Notes: a model not told the origin generated them from the sequence alone. A stretch of 64,000 nt of DNA from Poriferisodalis sp965215815 (GCF_965215815.1 NZ_CBDCEO010000013.1:1240001-1304000); one strand, 5' to 3'. Positions 1 to 8,196 are shown, numbered from the stretch's first letter. Numbers and translations: made by a program.

Positions 1-939
1 GGGCGTGCCGTCGTGGAAGGTGCCGAACAGCTTGTCGAGCGGCACGGGCCTATTGCCGTAGTTGCACTCGAAGTAACGATGGTGCAGGTGGTGGAAGTAG
101 TCGGCTCCCGCCATGGTGGGTCCGGAGCGCTTGCCGATTTCGAAGCGCTCGAAACCCGAGTGGGAAAACGCCGTTGCGACGCTGTTGGACAGCAAGGTGA
201 GGATCAAGATGAACGGGTGAGCGGGCACCACCCACCACAGCACAATCATGCTGAGGTACATCATGTGCTCGACCGGGTGCATCGACAGCCCGCTCCACGG
301 CCCCGTGTTCACATTGTGGTGGTGCAGGTAGTGCACGTGGTCATAGACCCAGCGCATGTGCAGCACCCGGTGGATGCCATAAAAGTGAGTCACCGACCAC
401 AGAGACGCAATCACCGTGAGCGCGCAGATGTACAGCCATGCCGAGTCCCACTCCACCGACGGGATCCAGTCGTTGGCGTAGAACCACAAGGTGAGTGCCT
501 CATACGCCGACCAGACCCCGCAGCCGCTGACCAAGCACCAGAACACGTTGTCTCGGGTCTGGTTGTTCCACAGGAACGACCGGTTCGTGGTGCTGAGCCA
601 TCGACGGTTGTACTTGTAGCGCTGCTGCTGGACCCGCCTGACGTACAGCGCCATATGCAGTGTTCCTGCGACCAGCGTGAACACGATCACGTTGCGGAGG
701 TAGATCTCCAGAATCCACCTGGGGCTCAAGTTCTCCATGCGCTCCATGGATGGCGTGAAGAAGTTCCACACCACCGCGGACATCGCCACCCAGAGCATTC
801 CCTGCGGAAGCATCATTAAGCCAATGTGCCGCAGCGTCGCGATCGGCCGGGGCGGCCAGTCCAGGATCGTCGACACCGAGATGGGCAGGTCCGGCTCAAA
901 ACCCTTGGTTTCGATGCCGCGTGACCCGCTGCCGGTCAT
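1..939 (-). CDS. Sterol desaturase / fatty acid hydroxylase family membrane protein (3' end cut by window)
   Basis: Reading the minus strand from an ATG at 939 gives an open frame that runs off the start of the window. It is an integral membrane di-iron oxidoreductase of the FA_hydroxylase family, which hydroxylates or desaturates sterol, carotenoid or acyl substrates. The histidine clusters that bind the two irons are visible: HFYGIHRVLH (HX3H type), HVHYLHHHN, HPVEH and HHLHHRYFECNYG. The last is followed by the usual PLDKLFGTFHDG tail, so only a few C-terminal residues are missing. Several hydrophobic segments alternate with the histidine boxes. A GTG at 957 is an alternative start but lies only two bases from the tRNA-Ser gene. 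The substrate cannot be told from sequence. Confidence 0.8.
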   Translation of the reverse strand, partial: MTGSGSRGIETKGFEPDLPISVSTILDWPPRPIATLRHIGLMMLPQGMLWVAMSAVVWNFFTPSMERMENLSPRWILEIYLRNVIVFTLVAGTLHMALYVRRVQQQRYKYNRRWLSTTNRSFLWNNQTRDNVFWCLVSGCGVWSAYEALTLWFYANDWIPSVEWDSAWLYICALTVIASLWSVTHFYGIHRVLHMRWVYDHVHYLHHHNVNTGPWSGLSMHPVEHMMYLSMIVLWWVVPAHPFILILTLLSNSVATAFSHSGFERFEIGKRSGPTMAGADYFHHLHHRYFECNYGNRPVPLDKLFGTFHDGTP

Positions 940-958
940 GACTTCCGAGTCTGTCACG

Positions 959-1047
959 CGGAGAGTGTGGGATTCGAACCCACGGAGGCCGATGAAAGCC
1001 TCACACGCTTTCCAAGCGAGCCCATTCGTCCGCTCTGGCAACTCTCC
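959..1047 (-). tRNA. tRNA-Ser (anticodon GGA)
   Basis: An 89-nt cloverleaf lies on the minus strand. Acceptor strands GGAGAGT and ACTCTCC pair, the discriminator is G and CCA is not encoded. The anticodon loop TTGGAAA gives GGA, which reads UCC/UCU serine codons. The long variable arm expected of serine tRNAs precedes a canonical T arm (GGGTTCGAATCCC). Confidence 0.95.
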
Positions 1048-1057
1048 GAAATGCATA

Positions 1058-1079
1058 CGGGACCGGCAAGCCGATCCCG
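1058..1079 (-). terminator. Hairpin downstream of the SRP RNA
   Basis: A 22-nt inverted repeat with arms CGGGATCGGC and GCCGGTCCCG lies just past the 3' end of the SRP RNA on the minus strand. There is no U tract, so it is a terminator-like or processing hairpin rather than a proven intrinsic terminator. Confidence 0.4.
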
Positions 1080-1080
1080 T

Positions 1081-1216
1081 GTGTCGCCGTCTGGCGAGGC
1101 GGCCAGGCGATCTGCGGCACACAACAAGGTCCGCTGAGAGCTGCTGCCTCCCGGCCCTGACTCGGTTCACGGGTCGCCGTTGCACAGGACCCGGCCGCCA
1201 CGTCAGACGGCGACAC
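1081..1216 (-). ncRNA. ffs: Signal recognition particle RNA, small bacterial type (4.5S)
   Basis: About 136 nt on the minus strand fold into one long hairpin. The ends GTGTCGCCGTCTG and CAGACGGCGACAC are perfectly complementary, and GGCGGCC pairs with GGCCGCC further in. The apical part carries the conserved Ffh-binding sequence GTCAGGGCCGGGAGGCAGCAG, matching the SRP domain IV loop with its GGAAGGCAGCAG-type core. The RNA would form the SRP with Ffh for co-translational membrane targeting. It sits divergently from dnaX, an arrangement common in actinobacteria. Confidence 0.88.
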
Positions 1217-1257
1217 ACTCCAAACGCTAACCGCAGAACCGCCTGAACAGTCGCCGT

Positions 1258-1263
1258 TAGGAT
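1258..1263 (+). promoter_or_regulatory. -10 element for dnaX (TAGGAT)
   Basis: TAGGAT ends 9 nt before the dnaX ATG. This spacing places the transcription start at or very near the start codon, so the mRNA would be leaderless. Confidence 0.55.
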
Positions 1264-1272
1264 CGCCGCGAG

Positions 1273-3129
1273 ATGCCGCACCAGTCGCTTTACCGGAGGT
1301 TCCGACCTCAGCGGTTTGCAGAGGTGGTCGGACAGCCTCACCTGGTCCGGGCCTTGAGCAATGCCGTCCGCGAGGACCGCGTCGGCCATGCGTACCTGCT
1401 GAGCGGCCCCCGCGGCACCGGCAAGACCTCTACCGCACGCATCCTGGCCAAAGCGCTCAACTGCGAGGCGCTCGGCGACGACGGGGAACCGTGCGGTACG
1501 TGCCACAGTTGCACCGCAGTTGCCGCGGGCACCTCGTTGGACCTCATCGAGCTTGACGCAGCGTCCAACAACTCGGTCAACCACATCCGCGACATGACCG
1601 AGAAGGCAGCCCTCGTCAGCTCCGGGCGCCGCAAGGTGTACCTGCTCGACGAGGTGCACATGCTGTCCACTGCGGCCTCGAATGCGCTGCTCAAGACTTT
1701 GGAGGAACCGCCGTCCCACGTCGTGTTCATCCTGGCCACGACCGATCCGCACAAGGTGCTGCCCACCATTCGCAGCCGCACTCAGCAGTTCGAGCTGTCG
1801 CTAGTCGGCGCGGACGAGATGGCCCCGCACGTGCGAGCCATCGCCGATGCGGCTGGAGCGCCAATCGACGACGTGGTCGTGGACTACGTGACCGAACGCG
1901 GCGGCGGATCCGTGCGTGACGCGCTCTCCGCGCTCGATACCGTGCTGGCGGCCGGGGGCATTCCCGACGACCGCACCGACGTGAACGCACTGGTGCAGGC
2001 ACTGTCGAATAACGATCTCGCGGCGACGCTGATCGCGGTGGCCGAAGCGACGTCGGCGGGTGTCGACGCCCGGGACCTCGCCGAGCGCACGGCGCGCCGT
2101 CTGCGCGACATGTTCCTGGTGGGTGCCGGTGTGGAGCCAGCGGAACTGCCTTCCGCCGAGGTCGCATCGGCGCGTGAGCTGAGCGACGCGATGGGTCGCC
2201 GAGCCAACGTGCGAGCCCTCGAGGCCCTCGGCAGCGCGCTGGCGCAGATGCCTCAATCAGCCGACCGTCGCTTGACGCTGGAGACCGCGCTGGTGGGCCT
2301 GCTCGCCGACGAGTTGCTGGGTTCGGGCGCAGCATCGGCGGCTGCGCCTGTGGCACCGGCGCGAGGCCCGACGGGACGGGCTGCCCCTCCCACTGGCGGT
2401 CCCGCGGCCGCCCGGGCGGCTATGGCGGCAACCAAGGCGCCGCCTTCCCTGGACGCCCCTCGGGTCGCTACACAGTCGCCGCCGCCGCCCGCTCCCCCGC
2501 CGCCCGCTGCTTCGGCGCCGCCGGCTGCCGCACCTCCCGCGTCGCCCACCGAAGCCGAACCGCAACGCGAAGCGGCGGCTGAGCGCGCACCTGCATCAGC
2601 GATGACGGCCGCGGATCTGCAGCGCATCTGGGAGACGCAGATCGTTGAGCGGCTTCGTCCCGTCGCCGCGGGGCTGTTCCGCGAGGCCAACGTCCTCGCC
2701 CACGACCGCAACGTGGTGACCGTCCTGCTCAGCGAAGGTGTGCCTGTTGATCAGGCCCAGCGCCGCTGCAACGAGGTGGAAGCAGTCCTGTCGGAACTGC
2801 TCGACCAGACGGTCCGCCTCGAAGTGAGCGGTTCGGGCAACGTGGCCGGTCCGGACTCGACGACGCACGACGATGCGCCGCCGCCTCCGCCGCCTCCGCC
2901 GCCTCCGCCTCCGCCTCCGCCTGCGCCGGCGGCACCGGCCGAGGTCGCCTCGCCTCCGCCCTCACACGACGCTGCTCCGGCTGCGAGTGCGCCCGAGGGA
3001 GGCACCGCCCAGCAGTCCGAGACCGGCAACCCAACCGCATCCGCGGTATCGCAGGAGTCCAAGGTGCGCCAGATCGTGGAGCGCTTTCCCGGCTCGGTCG
3101 TGGTCCGCGTCGACGAGGGCACAACCTGA
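1273..3129 (+). CDS. dnaX: DNA polymerase III subunit gamma/tau
   Basis: Clamp-loader ATPase that loads the sliding clamp and, in its tau form, bridges polymerase and helicase at the fork. The 618-aa protein has Walker A GPRGTGKT at residues 45-52, zinc-binding cysteines C64, C74, C77 and C80, the DEVHMLS Walker B at about 127, and the sensor arginine region RSRTQQFEL near 173. From about residue 355 the tail is a disordered Ala/Pro-rich linker, a second folded block near 440-525, and then an uninterrupted run of about 15 prolines around 536-550. No A-rich slippery frameshift site is visible, so a single product is expected. ATG at 1273 gives the conserved N-terminus HQSLYRRFRPQRF. No ybaB gene lies between it and recR, although dnaX-ybaB-recR is the usual order. 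Confidence 0.96.
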   Translation: MPHQSLYRRFRPQRFAEVVGQPHLVRALSNAVREDRVGHAYLLSGPRGTGKTSTARILAKALNCEALGDDGEPCGTCHSCTAVAAGTSLDLIELDAASNNSVNHIRDMTEKAALVSSGRRKVYLLDEVHMLSTAASNALLKTLEEPPSHVVFILATTDPHKVLPTIRSRTQQFELSLVGADEMAPHVRAIADAAGAPIDDVVVDYVTERGGGSVRDALSALDTVLAAGGIPDDRTDVNALVQALSNNDLAATLIAVAEATSAGVDARDLAERTARRLRDMFLVGAGVEPAELPSAEVASARELSDAMGRRANVRALEALGSALAQMPQSADRRLTLETALVGLLADELLGSGAASAAAPVAPARGPTGRAAPPTGGPAAARAAMAATKAPPSLDAPRVATQSPPPPAPPPPAASAPPAAAPPASPTEAEPQREAAAERAPASAMTAADLQRIWETQIVERLRPVAAGLFREANVLAHDRNVVTVLLSEGVPVDQAQRRCNEVEAVLSELLDQTVRLEVSGSGNVAGPDSTTHDDAPPPPPPPPPPPPPPPAPAAPAEVASPPPSHDAAPAASAPEGGTAQQSETGNPTASAVSQESKVRQIVERFPGSVVVRVDEGTT

Positions 3130-3216
3130 CAGCCTTGACCGGCAGCGGGCGACCTCTACCTCACGCACGGTGGCGGGAACTACGCCGGCGACACACCACC
3201 AGCAGCAGGGACTGAC

Positions 3217-3813
3217 GTGTACGACGACGCGGTCGAAGACCTGATCGACGAGCTCAGCCGCTTGCCCGGCATCGGTCCCAAGGGTGCGCAGCGCATCACC
3301 TTCTGGCTGCTGAAGCGGCCCGCGGCCGACGCCCACCGCCTCGCAGCAGCCATCACCGCAGCCAAGGACCGTGTCGGATTCTGCGGCCAGTGCTGGAACC
3401 TCAGCGAGACCGATCCGTGCGCCTATTGCGACGACTTGGCCCGACGCAACGGCATGGTCTGCGTGGTTGAGGAACCACGTGACGTGATTGCCATGGAGAA
3501 AGCCGGCTTCCGAGGCCGCTACCACGTGCTCGGCGGGGCGCTCAACCCGCTCGAAGGCGTCGGCCCCGAACAGCTGCGCATCCGCGAACTGCTCGCACGA
3601 CTCGACAGCGAGTCGGTCACCGAGCTGATCGTGTGCACCAACCCCAACATCGAGGGCGACACCACCGCCATGTACCTGGCCCGACAGCTCGAACCGCTCG
3701 GCGTGGCTGTGACCCGACTGGCCAGCGGCTTGCCCGTCGGCGGCGACCTCGAGTACGCCGACGAACTCACGCTCGAACGAGCGCTGCGCAACCGCCGCAC
3801 CATCACTCCGTAG
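3217..3813 (+). CDS. recR: Recombination mediator protein RecR
   Basis: RecR works with RecO to load RecA at gapped DNA. The 198-aa protein has the N-terminal helix-hairpin-helix (DELSRLPGIGPKGAQRI), a C4 zinc finger at C56, C59, C68 and C71, and a Toprim domain beginning VCVVEEPRDVIAMEKAG, followed by the conserved YHVLGGALNPLEGVGP. The start is GTG at 3217. The gene follows dnaX after 87 bp that contain no YbaB-like frame. A copy of a 27-bp direct repeat begins 10 bp after the stop codon. Confidence 0.95.
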   Translation: MYDDAVEDLIDELSRLPGIGPKGAQRITFWLLKRPAADAHRLAAAITAAKDRVGFCGQCWNLSETDPCAYCDDLARRNGMVCVVEEPRDVIAMEKAGFRGRYHVLGGALNPLEGVGPEQLRIRELLARLDSESVTELIVCTNPNIEGDTTAMYLARQLEPLGVAVTRLASGLPVGGDLEYADELTLERALRNRRTITP

Positions 3814-3822
3814 ATCTCGGCG

Positions 3823-3849
3823 TAAATCGCTGGACGGGCTCGCGGCAGC
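3823..3849 (+). repeat. 27-bp direct repeat, left copy
   Basis: This copy is identical to 4513-4539 and begins TAAATCGCTGGACGG. It lies 10 bp after the recR stop codon. The two copies bracket a 663-bp segment holding a truncated Abi-family gene, as attachment sites or recombination endpoints would. Confidence 0.85.
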
Positions 3850-3948
3850 AGCGCTAGGCCATCGAAACGGAATCTGCCCCCTACCGCATCACCCGGCGGA
3901 CCGGGGAGAGGCTGAAGGGGGCGTACATGTCAACAATACCGTTGCGCA

Positions 3949-4431
3949 ATGTGGCTCATCACCCTTTCGCATTCAGCGACGTGGGCGGCCCACGGCACTC
4001 GTTGGTTCGACACTGCACGGCTGCTTCGGCCAGCCCAGGTAAGCACGGTGGAGCGAGCAGTTGAGCATCTCCGCAGGGTCGGCAAGCAGCCAACTGCCAA
4101 CCGCGTCGTTTCGGAACTTCCCTTCGGATTCTGGGTGGCGCTGTTCGCCAATGCCTACGACACGACGATCTGGCGTTCCGATCTTTACAGGATCTTTGCG
4201 AGACGTATCAAGAATCGCCAAGGACTTCATGAAACTCTCGACCGCCTGCGTACTCTGAGGAACAGGATTGCCCACCACGAGCCCATCTTCCAACGCAATC
4301 TCAAGGACGACTATCGACGGATCCGCGATGTCGTCGAGTTGTTGAGCGAGCCAGCACTCTTGTGGCTCGACCATCACAGCAGCACGTTGGATGCACTTGA
4401 TGTCGAGCCAGATGCGGTGCTCGGATTTTGA
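3949..4431 (+). pseudogene. Abi-family (HEPN) abortive-infection-like protein, N-terminally truncated
   Basis: The 160-aa frame matches the C-terminal two-thirds of Abi-family proteins related to Abi_2/AbiF, which belong to the HEPN superfamily and act against phage by cleaving RNA. Diagnostic segments are RVVSELPFGFWVALF and LRNRIAHHEPIF; the latter contains the R-x4-H HEPN catalytic motif. Relatives have some 60-80 more residues at the N-terminus, and no in-frame coding sequence for them exists upstream. The first residues (MWLITLSHSATWAA) do not look like the family, and no ribosome-binding site is evident. The gene lies inside a block flanked by perfect 27-bp repeats. It is probably a decayed remnant, though the catalytic part is intact. 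Confidence 0.6.
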
Positions 4432-4512
4432 TTGCATTCCTCGCCGGGGAATTCATCTCCGCCATGTCGAGCTGATCGACCCACGAGTTCAGGCACCGTT
4501 CCGGCCAGGCAA

Positions 4513-4539
4513 TAAATCGCTGGACGGGCTCGCGGCAGC
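4513..4539 (+). repeat. 27-bp direct repeat, right copy
   Basis: Perfect copy of 3823-3849, ending GGCTCGCGGCAGC. It lies 67 bp before the next intact gene. Sequence outside the two copies is unrelated, so the repeat has sharp boundaries. Confidence 0.85.
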
Positions 4540-4605
4540 TGCATACGTTTCGGGTGGCACTTCCCCGGCGGCCTGCGCATTCGAACTGCGCGTTCGAGGA
4601 GTGTC

Positions 4606-4992
4606 ATGGCTGCCCACAACCCCAACGACCAAGCTGCCCCGGACCTGCCCGTGGCGGTGTTCCGACCGTCGCCCGATGACCGCGTGATGGTGGCCGGACC
4701 ATGCCACGCCCGGGCACTGTGCCTGAGCGCCGGCGCTAACCCGGGGGGCGTCGCTGCGGTGTTCGTGGATCCGTGTGGCGCGCTGCTGGCCATTGCCACC
4801 GCGCCCGCAGCCGTCATCGGTGCGATGCTCGTCGACCCGGCCCCCTTCGCCCGGCTCACCGAACTGCTCGGAGCGAGCCGCATCTACCTCGAGGTTCCCG
4901 GCGTCGACGCGTCGGCAGTTGCCGATGTTGTCGAAGCCGCGTTGTGGCCGCTGTGCGTAGCGACCGAGGTGCTGTCGCGTATTGCTGCCTAG
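4606..4992 (+). CDS. Hypothetical protein, 128 aa
   Basis: No family is recognised. The soluble, alanine-rich protein includes the segment VAVFRPSPDDRVMVAGPCHARALCLSAG and a C-terminal stretch of predicted helices. A good ribosome-binding site (GAGGAG) lies 5 nt before the ATG, and codon use matches neighbours, so it is probably real. It is convergent with the thiolase gene, and the two stop codons share the palindrome CTAG. Context gives no clear role. Confidence 0.6.
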   Translation: MAAHNPNDQAAPDLPVAVFRPSPDDRVMVAGPCHARALCLSAGANPGGVAAVFVDPCGALLAIATAPAAVIGAMLVDPAPFARLTELLGASRIYLEVPGVDASAVADVVEAALWPLCVATEVLSRIAA

Positions 4993-6170
4993 GCCACCCG
5001 CACGATGACGGCGTCGCCTTGGCCGCCGCCCCCGCACAGCGCCGCAGCGCCGGACCCGCCGCCGCGACGGCGCAGCTCACCGATGAGGGTGAGTGCCAGC
5101 CGGGCGCCCGACATGCCGATGGGGTGTCCGAGCGCTACCGCACCGCCGTTGGGGTTCACGATCTCGGGCGACACGCCCAGATCCTGCGTCGACGCCAGGG
5201 CTACCGCGGCAAAGGCCTCGTTGATCTCGAACAAGGACAGATCCTCGACATCCAGCTCGGTGCGCTGCAGCGCCCGACGGATGGCATTCGCCGGCTGGTG
5301 CAGCAGGCAGGTGTCAGGCCCAGCCACCATGCCGTACGACACGATCTCAGCCAGCGGCTCGACGCCGTGCCGCTCGGCCGCTTCGGCAGACATGACCACC
5401 ACCGCGCAGCCGCCGTCGGAGATCTGGGATGCATTGCCCGCCGTGACGGCACCGTCCGGCGCGAAGGCCGGACGCAGGCCGCCGAGGCTCTCCGAGGTCG
5501 TCCCCGGACGCACGCCTTCGTCGTCGAGCACCGCCAGCGGCTCGCCCCGTCGCTGCGGAACAGTGACCGCGACGATCTCGTCGTCGAAGCGGCCTTCCTT
5601 CTGAGCCGACGCGGCACGTTCGTGGGACTGCGCCGAGAACTCGTCCATCGCGCTGCGTGAGATCCCCGCACCAGCGGCATCCCGCTCGGTGCCGTCGCCC
5701 ATATGCCCGTCGTCGAACGCACACCACAGGCCGTCGTGGACCATCGCGTCGAGCACGGTGCCTGATCCCATCCGCATCCCGTTGCGACCTTCGGGCAGCA
5801 GGTACGGGGCATTCGTCATCGATTCCATGCCACCCGCCACGACGATGTCAGCGTCGCCCGCCGTGACCATCTGGTCGGCCATGTAGATGGCGTTCAGGCC
5901 AGACAGGCAGACCTTGTTGACCGTGATGGCTGGCACCTCCATCGAAATGCCCGCTGCGGTCGCCGCCTGCCTGGCCGTGATCTGCCCTTGGCCCGCCTGC
6001 AATACATGCCCCATCACGACGTAGTCGACATCGGCAGCAGCAATGCCCGAGCGTTCGAGCGCTCCTTCGATGGCAACGCCGCCGAGCTGGGCGCCCCTCA
6101 GGCCGGCTAGCGCGCCGTTGAACTTGCCGATCGGCGTCCGAGCGCCTCCGACGATCACAGAACCAGCCAT
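4989..6170 (-). CDS. Acetyl-CoA acetyltransferase (thiolase)
   Basis: Condenses two acetyl-CoA to acetoacetyl-CoA, or runs in reverse, in the cytoplasm. The 393-aa protein carries the nucleophilic cysteine in NKVCLSG (about C88), the GGMESMTNAPYLLP thiolase signature, GGAVALGHPIGMSGAR with the catalytic His, and the C-terminal CGGGGQGDA with the second active-site Cys. I chose ATG 6170 because MAGSVIVGGARTPIGKFNG is the normal N-terminus and a GAGGGGG ribosome-binding site precedes it. Divergent from the ccr gene, it could supply acetoacetyl-CoA as first step of the ethylmalonyl-CoA pathway. Confidence 0.92.
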   Translation of the reverse strand: MAGSVIVGGARTPIGKFNGALAGLRGAQLGGVAIEGALERSGIAAADVDYVVMGHVLQAGQGQITARQAATAAGISMEVPAITVNKVCLSGLNAIYMADQMVTAGDADIVVAGGMESMTNAPYLLPEGRNGMRMGSGTVLDAMVHDGLWCAFDDGHMGDGTERDAAGAGISRSAMDEFSAQSHERAASAQKEGRFDDEIVAVTVPQRRGEPLAVLDDEGVRPGTTSESLGGLRPAFAPDGAVTAGNASQISDGGCAVVVMSAEAAERHGVEPLAEIVSYGMVAGPDTCLLHQPANAIRRALQRTELDVEDLSLFEINEAFAAVALASTQDLGVSPEIVNPNGGAVALGHPIGMSGARLALTLIGELRRRGGGSGAAALCGGGGQGDAVIVRVA

Positions 6171-6307
6171 CGCGACCCCCTCGCCTCTGCCCGCGCTCAC
6201 AGCCCCTTTGCCGAGCTACGGATGTGTGAATGGCGAGTGTACGAAACGGCTCTCGACGCTGCCGATGTGGGGGGATCGCAGCGGTTCTCGACGTCGCGCC
6301 GCAGCGT

Positions 6308-6313
6308 TAGCGT
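6308..6313 (+). promoter_or_regulatory. -10 element for ccr (TAGCGT)
   Basis: TAGCGT ends 8 nt before GTG 6322. This supports that GTG, rather than upstream in-frame codons, as the start of the crotonyl-CoA carboxylase/reductase gene. Confidence 0.5.
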
Positions 6314-6321
6314 TCGGGCCC

Positions 6322-7683
6322 GTGAGGCAGTTCGCTGATGCCATCGACGCCGGTGCGTCCGGTTCCGATCTCGGGGCAATGCCGATCCCGGAGAGCTTCA
6401 GGGCGGCGCACGTACTGCGCAACGAGCAAACAATGTTCGAGGGCCGCGCCTCGGCCGACAAGGACCCCCGCGAAGCCATGCACATCGGCGAGGTCGCGAC
6501 GCCCGAGCTGGCACCTGACGAGGTGTACCTGGCGGTGATGGCCAGCTCGATCAACTTCAACACCGTGTGGAGTTCGATCTTCGAGCCGCTGCCGACGTTC
6601 GGCTTCCTGGACCGGCTCGGCCGCGAGAGCCGCTGGGGTGCCCGCCACGCGCTCGACTACCACGTGCTGGGTTCCGACGCCGCGGGCGTAGTGCTGCAGG
6701 TCGGCTCGGCGGTGCGCAATTGGCGTCCCGGAGACCGGGTCGTGGTGCACTGCAACTACGTCGACGACCAGGACCCTGCCGCCCACGAGGACTCGATGAT
6801 GGCCTCCAACCAGCGGATCTGGGGCTTCGAGAGCAACTTCGGCGGCCTCGCCGATCTCTCGGTGGTCAAGGCCAACCAGCTCATGCCCAAGCCGACGCAT
6901 CTCAGCTGGGAAGAATCGGCCGTGAACGCGCTGTGCGCATCCACGTCGTACCGGATGCTGGTCGGCGAACACGCTGCTCGCATGAAACAGGGCGACTCGG
7001 TGCTCGTCTGGGGCGCCTCGGGTGGGCTCGGCGGCTATGCCTGCCAGCTCGTGCTCAACGGCGGCGGCGTGCCGATCGGTGTGGTCAGCTCACCCGACAA
7101 GGTCGAGTTGCTCCACCAGCTCGGCGTCGACCACGTCATTGACCGCAGCGCCGAGGGCTACCGATTCTGGGCTGACGAGCACACCCAGGATGAGCGCGAG
7201 TGGCGCCGCCTCGGAAAGACGGTGCGGGGCCTCATCGGCGAAGACCCAGACATCGTGTTCGAGCATCCCGGCCGCTCCACGATGGGCGCTTCGGTCTTCG
7301 TCGCCAAGCGCGGCGGCAAGATCGTGACGTGTGCCGCCACCACCGGCTACATGATCGAGTACGACAACCGGCACCTGTGGATGCGACTCAAGCAGATCGT
7401 GGCGAGCCACTTCGCCAACTACGCCGAGGCATGGGCGATGAACCGCCTCATCGGACAGGGCCGCATCCAGCCGACCCTGTCCAAGACGTACACGCTGGAC
7501 GAGACCGGTCTTGCAGCGTGGCAAGTGCATGGCAACTTGCACGAGGGCAAGCTCGGCGTGCTCTGTCTGGCGTCCGGTCCGGGGCAGGGCATCACCGATC
7601 CCGACAAGCGCGAACAGATCGGTGAAGACAAGATCACGCTGTTCGCGCGCCACGCTGCATCGCTCGAAGCCGCCAACGCCTGA
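6322..7683 (+). CDS. ccr: Crotonyl-CoA carboxylase/reductase
   Basis: NADPH-dependent reductive carboxylation of crotonyl-CoA to ethylmalonyl-CoA, the signature step of the ethylmalonyl-CoA pathway and also a source of polyketide extender units. The 453-aa medium-chain dehydrogenase-like protein shows the family blocks INFNTVWSSIFEPLPTF, HVLGSDAAGVVLQVG, NQRIWGFESNFGGLADLSVVK, the nucleotide-binding VLVWGASGGLGGYACQL, and IVFEHPGRSTMGASVFVAKRGGKIVTCAATTGY. GTG 6322 gives normal family length and has a -10 hexamer 8 nt upstream; longer readings add unrelated residues. It is followed by methylmalonyl-CoA epimerase, which acts later in the same route. Ethylmalonyl-CoA mutase is encoded at about 39-41 kb. 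Confidence 0.93.
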   Translation: MRQFADAIDAGASGSDLGAMPIPESFRAAHVLRNEQTMFEGRASADKDPREAMHIGEVATPELAPDEVYLAVMASSINFNTVWSSIFEPLPTFGFLDRLGRESRWGARHALDYHVLGSDAAGVVLQVGSAVRNWRPGDRVVVHCNYVDDQDPAAHEDSMMASNQRIWGFESNFGGLADLSVVKANQLMPKPTHLSWEESAVNALCASTSYRMLVGEHAARMKQGDSVLVWGASGGLGGYACQLVLNGGGVPIGVVSSPDKVELLHQLGVDHVIDRSAEGYRFWADEHTQDEREWRRLGKTVRGLIGEDPDIVFEHPGRSTMGASVFVAKRGGKIVTCAATTGYMIEYDNRHLWMRLKQIVASHFANYAEAWAMNRLIGQGRIQPTLSKTYTLDETGLAAWQVHGNLHEGKLGVLCLASGPGQGITDPDKREQIGEDKITLFARHAASLEAANA

Positions 7684-7713
7684 ATCCGCCGACAAGCGAA
7701 TCCGCCGACAAGC
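7682..7713 (+). repeat. Tandem duplication of 16 bp
   Basis: Two perfect head-to-tail copies of GAATCCGCCGACAAGC (7682-7697 and 7698-7713) occupy the gap between ccr and the epimerase gene. The first overlaps the ccr stop codon. Confidence 0.85.
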
Positions 7714-7726
7714 AGGAGCTGAGCCG

Positions 7727-8128
7727 ATGATCCTGACCGAGATCGACCATGTCGCCATCGCCGTGAAGGACCTTGATGCGGCAGTCGCCTACTACGCCGA
7801 GGCATTCGGAGCCGAGGTCGCCCACCGTGAGATCGTCGACTCTGACGGTGTCGAAGAAGCCCTGATCAAGGTGGCTGACAGCTACATCCAGCTCACCGCT
7901 GCGACTCGTCCCGATTCGCCGATTGCCAAGTTCCTCGAGCGTCGGGGCGAAGGCCTTCACCACATCGGCTACCGGGTGGACGATTGTGCAGCGGCCCTCG
8001 GAGCGATGATTGACGCCGGCGCCGTGCCCATCGACACAGCCCCCCGTCCGGGCTCGCGCGGCACAACCGTCGCGTTCGTCCATCCCAAGGGGAACCTCGG
8101 CACGCTGGTCGAACTCGTCGAGGAATAG
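7727..8128 (+). CDS. mce: Methylmalonyl-CoA / ethylmalonyl-CoA epimerase
   Basis: VOC-fold metalloenzyme that interconverts the 2R and 2S epimers of methylmalonyl-CoA and often ethylmalonyl-CoA. The 133-aa protein shows EIDHVAIAVKDLDAAVAYY with the first metal-binding His, LHHIGYRVDD with the central His, and the final Glu in NLGTLVELVEE. The start ATG has a GGAGCTGAG ribosome-binding region. It lies 43 bp after ccr in the same direction, so the two are probably co-transcribed and function together. Confidence 0.9.
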   Translation: MILTEIDHVAIAVKDLDAAVAYYAEAFGAEVAHREIVDSDGVEEALIKVADSYIQLTAATRPDSPIAKFLERRGEGLHHIGYRVDDCAAALGAMIDAGAVPIDTAPRPGSRGTTVAFVHPKGNLGTLVELVEE

Positions 8129-8196
8129 GCTCCCCTACACGGGGGCGGGGCCGCGCAGGACCGGATCGCGCCACCTGTGCCACTAGGAGGACCGAC

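Noticed and set aside
13..819. Long plus-strand open frame at the window start
   Set aside because: It is the antisense shadow of the sterol desaturase-like gene; its protein has no recognisable domain, while the minus strand shows all histidine boxes.
2200..3129. Programmed frameshift producing a short DnaX gamma form
   Set aside because: No A-rich slippery heptamer with downstream hairpin is visible in the GC-rich linker.
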